This document shows positions 41,212 through 52,900 of a stretch of DNA of 64,000 nucleotides, in pieces (position 1 is the first letter of the stretch; each line of letters opens with the position of its first letter). The DNA is from Membranipora membranacea (lineage: Eukaryota; Bryozoa; Gymnolaemata; Cheilostomatida; Membraniporidae), in NCBI GenBank assembly GCA_914767715.1, contig OU612068.1, positions 13,514,001 through 13,578,000 on the forward strand. The letters run 5' to 3'. The notes beneath the pieces are model-generated. The model did no database searches and was not told the DNA's origin. It was given only the letters and a program-made list of their open reading frames with translations. The position numbers and the translations under genes were made by a program.

Positions 41212-43952
41212 ATGGATGGCTCTATCTTGTTAGAGTCTGGTGAGAGAGTGATTGTAGCAGTGCCTCAAGGAGATTCATGTGTGTTCAATAAACCTAGGCT
41301 AGAATTCCACAGACCTAAGTAAGTACTTGGATATACTCTTTAACTGATGTAACGGTTACTGCAACTGCAAATGCTACTGACACATGAAGGTATTGTAAAC
41401 TTTATTGGATACACATGGTTGATTAGTAGGTTGGGAATGTGTTACAACACTCCAGGAGGTTGGTCAGTTATTACAAACTGTACATTTGAAGGCTGAATGG
41501 GCCATCAACCAGCAACAACAAGCCAACAACCCAGACTGCAGGATTTGATAAGTTCACCTGGTAAGACATCGACGCAAGAAAAGACGGGTTGGGGTGTTCA
41601 CAAGCAAACTCAGTACAGTTAACTCAGTCCAAGATTGAATATACACTTTTTAAAACTACATATATCTATTAGTGTGTCATACAAAGTCACATCAACAGTA
41701 TTCAATTATAATTTGAGATGGAGAGCTCTAAAACATTGACACATGTCTTGACAGTCCTTTTTTCTCTCTTCTCAGGTGGACGGAGGACTCTGATGCCTCT
41801 CAGTGTTTATACTGTAAGAGCAAGTTTACTCAGATCAGAAGGAAGCATCACTGTAGAGCATGTGGCAGACTCTTCTGTAGTAAATGCTGCAATGATAAAG
41901 TAAGACAGCTCAACATTTTATTGTGTCCATCATGACTAACCACTGGATATTTCAAGTGTGCCGGTTCCGTCACTTTTTTGTCAGAGTTCATCTAGAATTT
42001 CGTCCATAATGATCCACAACAGGTTCCTTGAGAGGACGGAAGTTCTAATAATATACTCTCAGCAGTTTAATTATGTAGCATGTCTCTAATCTAAAGCCTG
42101 ATCAGTAATAGTCAAGTGCTCAGACGGCTACAATGTGAGTTAGTGGCATTACATTATCAAACACTCAATTGTTAATGTAATGCCACTAACTCACATTGTA
42201 GCGGTCTAAGCACTTAGACTAGATAAATAACCTCCTACTTCAGACGAGTACCCTTCTCCAAAGCAATTGAAGATAGGATTGGTGGTGAAAATTTTAACAA
42301 ACATGACCAACCAGCAGAAAACTCACAACTTAAATCAGTCATTAGCCTCACAACCAGGAAATGTAGTTTAATAACTACAGGTAGGCTGCATGCTGACATC
42401 AACATGTGTATCTCTGATCGTTAGAGTCAATTTTGTAGCAGTACCTAACAAGTACTCGCCCCTAATTAATAAAATTGAACACAGGTCGGCACATCGGATT
42501 CTTTGTGATGGTACTCATGCAATATTAGTGAATTGATTCACTCTGTATCGTATATCATGTGATCAGTGTGGGGGGCCTGCTGGTTTTATGCTCTTGCATG
42601 GTTGTTTTTTCTAGATGGTGCTGACACATCTTGGCATAACCGAACTAGAGAGAACTTGTCTTATATGTAAACCAGTCCTAACTCTGCTGACTAATGCTTT
42701 CTCAGCTGATACAGTAAGTGTAGATTTATAAGAGAAATTGTATATCTGTTCCAAGTCACGCTGCATCCTCAAATGGGAATTGCAGTCATCGGCTCCAACT
42801 CAGTGTACCATCTACCCTTGGTGATTGAATGGGGCAGTTTACTCCCCTTCAACAAACAGAGCTGGTTGAACCCGATGTGATCCTTGCTTCTTTTTCTTTT
42901 AGCCAGTTGTTTCTAGAGAGAAATTGAACACAGATTCATGTATTTGCATCACATCACATTTACATTTAGAAGCTTTATTGCTTTGCTATGATGTATAATA
43001 ATTTAAACATTGTAGAATATGAAAATAGAGGCGGCTAAAGGTTTCCATGAGCTGATACAGAAAATGAAGCACATGCAGGAGGTGAGTATGGGCAGAGAAA
43101 CAAGTATTCAAGTTTTTTCAGTTCTATTTCCTTTCAAGTTGTAGTGTATTCAACTTACATGAGATATGCTGAGGTGTCCAGTATTGGTACAACTTCTTTG
43201 TCTTCTCTCATTCTCTTCCCCTCTCTAAGCCAGCGTGATCATTAATGCCTCTTTCCTGCACATTCCCGGATGTAGCCCGAGTTCTTATGCAGCACTCTTA
43301 TCTGTCTTTCCCTATTTACAACCTGCAGTCTATAATGCCTTGCACTACACAAGTCTCCATTTTTTCTGTTTGCAAGATTGTCCTGATTATCATAAGTTTG
43401 ATAACAAAGAGGCTTTGTAGACCATTATCTTGTCAATGTTCTGGCGTGCCTTAAATATGAAAAAGTATTCAAGTTTCAGAAAGAAATTTACCAACTTCCT
43501 GACAGCATTGGGACAATCGCTAAAAGAATCAAACCAAAGAAATAGTACACAAATTCTACTTGTAGGAATTTCTTTTTGGTACATCATTATCTAGGATCAT
43601 AGATGTGATTCGCCCGACCCTGTGATGTGGTGCTATGATATGATATCGACTCTCTTATTGTGATATAATTAGCTGGTGTTATCAGAAAATAAGTGTTGTA
43701 TGTTGATTGATATCTATGACCATTATTATAGTATGTTTTAAAGCATGAACCATGAGGGTTTTCTAGGACAATATATTAGGTAGTTTGATTTCTAGTGAGG
43801 TATGATGGTAATGTTAATAGTCAAGACTTTTAAGTCAAACAGGGCGAAGACATGTTGTGGTGGTGGGAGCATTTACATAAGTCACATCTTGAGAAGTTTA
43901 GACTCGAGAGAATCTACATGACATTAAGGAACTGAACCATATTTGTCTAGTT

Positions 43953-43989
<37 letters not shown>

Positions 43990-46900
43990 GTATATAATAT
44001 GTTATATGTTATATGTTTGCATGTGTGGCAGCTTTTTAGACTAATAACAAGGTGTCGGTGAGGGTCACTTTTAGATAAAGCAAAGTTTATATGAGATTTA
44101 TACTACTATTGATGATGGAGTAGGAATCTATTTGTATTTTATTGGTTTGGTTTCTTGTATGGACAGATTTTAGAGATGGGCGGTATGCAAACACTGATTT
44201 GGTTATGTAGTACACAATCACCTCAGCTATATAACCAGCTTATACCAGCCATGCATATCCTAGCTACACAGGTGAACCTACAGAAGTATCTACTACAGGC
44301 TGGCATTGTACAAGCTCTCACTTGGTGAGTTAGTTGCTCAAGTATCATACAATTTACCTGCATTAAGTGTTCAAGCCATCTGCTCGCCAGTAGAATGGGA
44401 ACTACCAAAATGTGGGCAAATTGGACCGAAATTGATCTAGTGAGTTGGTACTAAATCTTTACAAGGAACAACTTCAATAAAATTAGACCCAGCTGCTTGG
44501 AAATTTGAAACTTTAATTCGTCTGCTGGTCAAAAAATTCAACAGTACTCTTTCATTGAAGTTAAGATATTTCCTCATTACTTAGTTTTTGAGAGGATTGG
44601 ATACGATCACTGAAATCCTGCAACAGTATAAATGTAGGTTCTTTTACAAATATGTACAGAACCCCTGAGTTTGCCATGTTTTCAAAGCTGGCACTTGAAA
44701 AACCAAGTGTTTTGTATTACAGAGAATGATAAATCTTGAGAATATTTTCTTCAACGGTTTGTATTGAATATGTATCTTTTTGGTGAACAATCTATGTGCT
44801 ACTGTTCAAAGGTCATGTAAAACTCGTTCGTTCGTATGTTCCATGTGTTGCTTATCATTGTGGGTCCCTGCTAAGGTTGCCTTCCAACAAGCTTTCTAAA
44901 ACTATGGACGCAAGCAACCTGTGGTGGTTTATAACAGTGTTTGTGCTAATGATTTCAGATCTCGCTTACATTACTGGCAGTTTCCATTGATTGACTTGAT
45001 TGCTCACAAACGGTTTTTTGTAGCATAATGCGGAACGTTCAGGCAACAGATAAACTAACCACAGACTGTATCAGTACTTTACTTATACTGAGTAGTCGTC
45101 CAGAATCAACTCCAACAGGTTAGTTTGTTGTTACCAGATAGCCTTATCTACAGCATGGAGGGTAGGATCCCTCCCTCCCCCTTCTACAGTGTCAGGACAC
45201 TGAGCTACATTTCGGAGTAGTCTCCTCATTGATATTAGGTAGATAATTTCAACACAAACTGTTGAGCAGTTTTTGTCGGCTACTACTAGATGTCCTAACT
45301 CTCCATGTCTACAATCTCAGCACACTGAACTAAACATAGGAGTAGTCTCCTCATTGAAACTGTTCAACCTTCAAGACTGAGAGCCATGCTTTGTAAGAGG
45401 ATTTATGAATCAGTGACGTGACTCATAATTGAATTTTTTGTTGTGAAATCGATATGATTATCTTCATCCGTCTTTATTACAGTTGTTGCTCAGGGAGGAC
45501 TCAATTCTCTTCTCACTAGCATACAGCAGGTAGATGAGCTGACACGACTCTTAACTTTACAGACTATTATGAGAATGAGTAACATTGCACACTCTCACTC
45601 TATTATAATGACTAATGTAGAAACTCTCAGATATCTTATAACTCTGACCAGAAACGAGAATGACATACAGGTTAGTCTATATGTGATAAAATAATAATGA
45701 ATAATAAATAATAAGCAATAAAGTAATAAAAAACAATAAAGTATAAAAGATATATGTGATCATATATGTAAACTGCAAACTAAAGGTGTATTTACCTGCA
45801 TATTTTTCCGACAAATTTTTCCATAATATTATTCTTTTATGAAAGCATCCATTGCTCCCAATGATAGCATAATTATATATAAAAGAAAAATATGACCCAA
45901 AAATCTGATGGGAAAATCTGCAGTGTAAATGCACCTCTAGTCTGCCTTGCCAATTGTTTCATGATATGAGGTTCTGACCAAGATGAAAATAAAAGGAAAA
46001 GTAAACTGTAGTTTGTCTTGCCAGTTTGATCGTTTCTTGAGGTTGAACCCTAATTCTATCCATGAATAAATACATTGTGATCGAATAGTGTAGACCCCCT
46101 TCTACATACCCTAAATTGGTAAGGATTTGTGCGCCACATTCTATCGTCATTTTTGGGAGTGTAGACCATCGGCTTCCCATAAGAATATGACCAGATAGAC
46201 TTGTTTGATTTACACTCTTCTACCTTCTGCCAGTACATACTCAATAAAAAGTTGATCTTACATCATTCTGAACCTGTTTTTAGGTAGCTACACTTATATT
46301 CAAGATACTGAGTGAAATATCAGCTGGTAACGATCTCAGTCACAAAATCATGTTATCTGTGGTAAGAAGTTATACAATCTTCATTTTTATTGAAAATACA
46401 AGTTACATAGACCTTAGGTAGGGCATGATACAGGGTGGTTTTTCGATTAAAATCACTATCACTTTAATCAAGGAGTTGTAGACCCTAGGTCTACAACTCC
46501 TTGCTTTAACCAAAATGAACAGAGAGTATTATTGGCTGTTTTTAATTGAATGGCCCCCTTCATCAACTAATGCAATTTACTTGAGTTCTCCCATTAGGAT
46601 GCACTTTATAAGACTTTGACCTGATTTCCATGGAAGTTTCTGTCTTAAGTTGTATCATGAGAATGTTGCTAACATGTCCCATCTCTTCAAAATATTTATT
46701 CATCTAAGGTCAGCATTTAAGAGTTGCCTTCCTCTGATTTTAATAAGGATGACATAGATGTAACGATCTCTTTTTTGTTAATAATGTGATTGGGAAAATA
46801 GGATGGGAAAAATTTTCTGTTGCTACCAGCTAGTAAATACAGCAGCAAAGATATCGGGATTTCATGTGGTAACCTTGTAAAATCTGTTACAGCTTGTTGC

Positions 46901-49900
46901 CTGGATTCCATGAAGCATTGATTTTAAACTCATTGATATAGGAAAACAAGACAAGGAAATCAAAAGTAATAAATTTACATATATAATAGTCATACCAAGT
47001 TGACATATTACGTCCAGATGAATATGAAGGTATCAATCTGTAACATCTGCTCTTCCCTGTGTTTGATTGACTTCAATCAAATGCCCATTTGTAACCCAAT
47101 GAAACACATTGTTGTGTTTGTGTTATGGCATTTCTGCCTCCCTCGCCACTTCAAAATCATTGACAAAGGGCTTGGGGAGGTCACAGTACTGTACTATCGA
47201 ACATATTTGTGCGCCACAAATAAAAGATCTGCAGAAAAATACTAATGCTTGGTGTTAGCTAAATCAAGCCTGATCCAATTTGCCTGCACTTAGGTTTTGA
47301 GCTGCTGCCAGGCGAATTGGATCAAACTTGATCTAGGTGTTGCTGTTTGCTAAGAAACAAAAGATTGGGCTGCCCCTAAAGAGGGACGCAAGGTGCCCTA
47401 ATGCTCATACTGAGAATGTGATACATCCTAGTAAACTAGAATGCATACTAGAGGTGAGGCCATAGAAGACCTCCTAATCATAAGTGTGCAGCGAGCTGCC
47501 AAAACTGAACTGGCACTAATCGGCCTTTGGCAGTGACACTTTGATCTTAGCCAATAGGCCGAGAAGATCTAGGTGTTATCTGTGTTTCTAACGCTTTGTC
47601 TGCCCATTTGAGCTGGACACAGAGATAGATTCACGTTAAGAATTTTCAAGTATGATGTAGGGAAAGCTAAGATCTGAAATGCTCTGATCTTGATTTACAT
47701 AATGCATCTACTATCTCTATCTTTGTAACACACAAACCCTAGAGCAAGTTTGACCGCAGTGACAAGTGGAGGGGAAGCAACTCCAAATGCAGACAAATGG
47801 ACCAAAATATGGTCTACAAGAAATGTGCGTAACCATATTACATTTATACATGTCTCAGTACAGTACTTACTTTGTAGGAAGAGGCGACTGGAGGTTTTAT
47901 AAACAAGCTACTGAAGCCAGGTCAGAACGTGGAGCTTATATCTAACGTATCGTGTCTGGCTGCTAACCTCGCATCTGTATCAGAGTGTCAGGTACGTCCG
48001 CTTTCTGCTAGTGTAGCTGTCTCGTCTGAACCCCTGACTAAATTTGAGCTGATTTCATATAAAACGCATCGGCAAACTAAACCATCCATGAGTTTTTTTA
48101 ATAAGTCTATGGCCTTGGCAGCCAAATGATCTCTTAGTAAACAAGTACAACCTGATTTTACAAGTGTGTAAGTAGACTTAATTCTAGGTTTATTGATACA
48201 ACAAACTGATATGCAGTTGAAATTGTTCAAATAAGGCCAACTAACTTAAAATAAATAAGTGAAAGCCAGCAATGTACTGAAAAAAAACCTGGGTGTTGGT
48301 TTCATAATCTCTTCCCATCATAGTCAGCGATTTAATTGAACTTATTTAAGCTGGTACCCTGTTACTGAAGGCTGTGTTTCATCTTTTTGGCAGCAGTAAT
48401 TTCCATGAAATTGTTGACAATGTTCATCTCAAAGAAAAACTTGCCCACATATCGATACAGGGTAAGGTAATAAAATTAGTTATTATAGTTCTACCGCCAA
48501 ATAACAACATGGGACTAGCCAGAAACAGACTGCACAAAGAAACCCTTGCTGCATACATTTTATGACAAAGTGTTTCAAAATCTACCATTGGGGATACTTG
48601 GCCTTGAGAACTGATTTCGAAGGTTTATTTGCCATTCCAGAAATTACCTCTTAATCTATTCAACCCAATGACTCACAGACAGAAACCATGCAGCAGGTTT
48701 TGTATAGAAATACACTGTTGATTGGATGAACTTTGCATTGTGGGGTGTTTTGTTGACAATTTTGACTTTTCTTGTTGGCTGTGTGCCTAGATTGATCTCA
48801 TCTAAATTTTTCCTTTTATTTTACAAATGAAGTATTATGTGTGCAAAACACACAAGGACAGTTTGGATAACTAATGGCACAATCATGGCCAAAACAAGTG
48901 ACAACAATTGCATTTGGATGAAAAACTGCCAAAAAAGCTCATAAAATATGACACATATAATACAAGTCACCACGAAATTCAAGCGCAATTATGTCCTACA
49001 TATCTTATATCTGCACTGAAAGTAATATGTACACCATTTGTATGAGTCAGCTAAAAGACTGCAATTCATAACAAAACCTGCTCGCATCAAATGTGTTCGG
49101 GGGGGGGGGGGGAAATCATACACACACATAGCCATTAAAACAGTAAAAGGTTTGATTTAAGGCGCTATAAAATTTATAGTGCTCAAAGTTTCCTCAAACA
49201 TTTATTTATTTTGTAAATGTTTGAGGAAACTTTAGTGGCTGTGTACTCAATTGAGTTATGGATGTTCCATGTTTCCCTGCCACAAGCGCTATCTTGGTTT
49301 TCCTCCAGGATTTTAATTGATTTCTTCCTAGAGCTTTTGCATCACAAGTTGTTTTTCTCGCAGTTAGATTTCTTGACTTGTATTAGTACACTGTTGTGGT
49401 CAATGACAGAGATTGCTTTTACCGAGGTCATTAACCTTTAAATTACAAGTCCAAACTCTACAACCAGTGGTCTAAGTGGACTTTTTTCTTTGTGGGAGCT
49501 TTATTCTCTGGGTTGAAAATTGTTTTGAAATTCTTTTGCAGTTTCTAGATCAAGTTATGCAGAAATATGGATCTGTAATAGAATGATTGATATCTGGTCA
49601 AAAGAGACAACTTAACACTGTTTTTTGCGCAGAATCCAGTGGAAACTGTGTTCTAAATGCTCCCACCAGTTCCCACTCACTCAGAACACTGTCTACAACT
49701 AACTAGAGTTAAGGCCACTGTCACCTCATTGGGATAAACAGCTGTCATTTTAAAAAAAAGTTGATCTTTATTTAGAAATAAATTTTGTAAGAAATACTTC
49801 ATTCACCATACGTGTCACAGGAAAGTATGTGACATCACACAATACGAATCACACGACACATCGTACTTTAAACTGTAGGCCTAGGTGGTAGCCATCGGAA

Positions 49901-52900
49901 AAAATGTGTAAGCATTTTCAGCTCTTATTTTAGCCATTACCCACAGGGCTAACGCAATATTACTTCTAAGTAAGATGTATAGATGCTTATTTACTTATTT
50001 ATAGCTTTGTTGCAAATCAGAAAAACCAAAAAGACGTTGCAATGCAATAAAAATATACTTGTACTGGTTAATGTATGAATCAGAGCTGTGACATCATCAT
50101 GACTTGTTGATTCAGGCACAGAGCCAACCAGATACAACTGGTCACCTTCTAATAGATTAGACCTGTCAACAAACACATAAAAAATGTACAAATCTCACAC
50201 TACTGGTTACTTTATCATGTAATTGGATCTTAGTAACCCTGGTATCTAATAGATAAGCTCTCGCCAGTGACGACTATCTGCTAGGATGAAAATAAATGAG
50301 AGGTTTTAAATTAGGGGACCTGCGCTGCAATATTGATCGAATACTTCTAATAGAGATTTCGATAACGGGAGTCTTGTGAGTACCGCTGTCATGTCGAAAA
50401 CAATTTTTGTGCTGGCACAAGACATCATAACTAAATAGAATTTCCCAAGATGCAGAAGAAAAGAAATCGACTAGCTAGAACAATTAAATTACCATTAAGA
50501 CCCCAAACCATGGCAAACAAATTGAATCATCCTGTCATGGCTGAAAAGAAGTCTCTCGACCTCAATTAAAATTCTTCAACAAGGTTTTCTATTTTTGGAT
50601 GAGCTGTGGTTGTTTCTAGTGGATCACACTCCATTTGGAAACTTGAGGGCTTTCTTGTGACAATGAAACGCTTGCAATAGATACTCCATATCAAGTCATT
50701 CATAAAACACCCATACTTAGATGAAAGAAAGGGCTGAAATCAAGTGAGATTTTGTTTTTGTTTGTCTGCAAAATATTGACAAGGCCAGGGAAATGAAACT
50801 AACAATGGCAGGGCCCCAAATATATTTGATTTTCTTATTTCAAAACTGTTGCTATGACATATTGCGACAATTATGGGGCACAATCACTCGTTAATTGCTT
50901 GTAATACACGGGCCCGGCGCTGATGTGTAAAGGAGTAATATGGGAAGAGACAAACAACAAACAAGAAATTGACCTTTATTTGTTTCCTTCCTGTTGGCCC
51001 AAGGTCACCCACCCCCACCCATATGGACAAAACACCTTGAGGTACTCAAGCTATAGGTCAGTGAAAGTCCAGTTCTTCAACCACCCTGGGAGATTTGCAA
51101 ATATGCAACCTATCAGGTTATGGACCAACAAAATTCTGCAATTGTTGTGACATGAAAAATTGATGATGAATGAGTAAATAAATTATGTTGGTGGGAGAGA
51201 AATCCTAAAACTGAGAAATTGTTGCAGGATTAAATTGAGTCTCACATCTGCATTCTACTTACAACTAAGTGACCTCATGTTTAACCCTTGCCAAAACCAC
51301 TTCATAGAGAGATGTGTGACAAAGCCCTAGCAAATTTTATAGACTTTTATAGCATTTCATTACATTACATTCTAGCCAGCCTGTTTGAAATATTACATTA
51401 TGGCAGTGGTTGGAGTCTGTGACCTTACAATATTTGATGTTCTAAGAAGTGTGCATGTGAGGTATGTTGTGACCCATGTGTGACCTTGTCTTTTCTCATA
51501 TATTTCCAGACGAATCTAACAACGGTGATAATGAAGTTGTCCCCACTTGTGGAGAGTTATAAAACATCACCCTGCTACAAACATATCATCAGAATGGTGG
51601 CTAACTTCTCAAAATATACACAAAACTCTTATCACCTGGTTAGTTCTTTGATAGTAATGGGCATGTTGAACCAGGGAGGGTGGGATTCATCCCACCCTCC
51701 CTGGTTGAACGGTTTTCCGTATCGCTATATCTGGAGTTACCTGGCCTTGTCAGGCGGCCACTTTTTCGCTGCTTGACAAGGCTAGGAGTTACCCGTGAGA
51801 TGATCAGGGTAATAATAAAACACACAGAGTTTGACCGGACCTCGCTGGGAATTTCAGGCGGAACCTGCATGTATGTAATGTGGTTTACATGCACCGCAAT
51901 ATGTCCAAAAATCATGGTCATACATGGCTCCACTCTAGTAAAAAATTGTAGCACTATAATATTTCCCTTGAATCCGAATCCAAATCCAAAACACCGGCGG
52001 ATTAGTTTAGGTTCTCACACTCTGTCTGTGGTCCTGGTGGTGGCATTCCATTATTATCTGACAGGTGGTTGATTTTGGAATGCCACTACTTGCAACCTAG
52101 AGATAGGCTGCGAAGGTAGTTGCTGTTATTAGGCGAGTAGCCTACTGTGTGCAGGTCTCTGCAATATTGCAGCTAAAAGAGTTTAAACATTAATTGGGTG
52201 TTTTGTCTACCCTACGCTGGTTACCTAATACTACTGGGAATTAATATCAAACACCAGACAACAGTCAGTTTGGGGATGACAATAAATTGTGTTTAAAGAA
52301 TCTGTGTTTTGCATTGTGTCATAAATACGCTTCAGATTTAATTACAAAAAATCTCAGCAAAATCTTCATCCTAAGATATTTAACATAAGCAATGGTTACA
52401 GTAGTTTGTTATTATTCTTGATGACCTGTATTAATTTATTTATTTAAATCCTATAAATTGCCTCCAAAATTGTGTTGTGTAATGGAAAATTTTATGAGAG
52501 GCTTAAAATATGCCCAAGCATCTGATTTTTGAATTATTTTGTAGAGCAATGTCTTTTATTTTTGATTAATTGCTTTGTTTACGATAAAAGCGATGAAAAT
52601 TTGTGATAGTATTTGGGTTGTGATGCTTATATCTGCCAGCAGTGTTTCTGTGAATAGCCCCAATACCATCAGTGTTTCCCATCCTTATATCCATGGGGGA
52701 ATGGCACTTATTGTCACTGACAAGACGTCGCAGCACTGCACATGCAGAGAAAGTTGGTTTTATCGGAAAACTATCTACATTTGCCAGTACCAATCTTTCC
52801 GTGGATGTCAAAGACATGCCAGTTGTTGTAGAAATTATAATCTGCATGTGGGTAAAATCCTGTTTATGCAGCAACGCACCACTCAAAGTAACAATGAGTT

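Noticed and set aside
41440-41560. Alternative exon 2 of the FYVE-armadillo gene in another frame (VGQLLQTVHLKAEW)
   Set aside because: That frame looks codon-like but ends in a stop and cannot join exon 1 or exon 3 in phase. The 41492-41560 exon joins both in phase.
47530-47566. Functional U2 snRNA gene on the minus strand
   Set aside because: Only the first ~32 bases match U2. The branch-pairing region, Sm site and 3' stem-loops are absent, and the piece is flanked by a target duplication.
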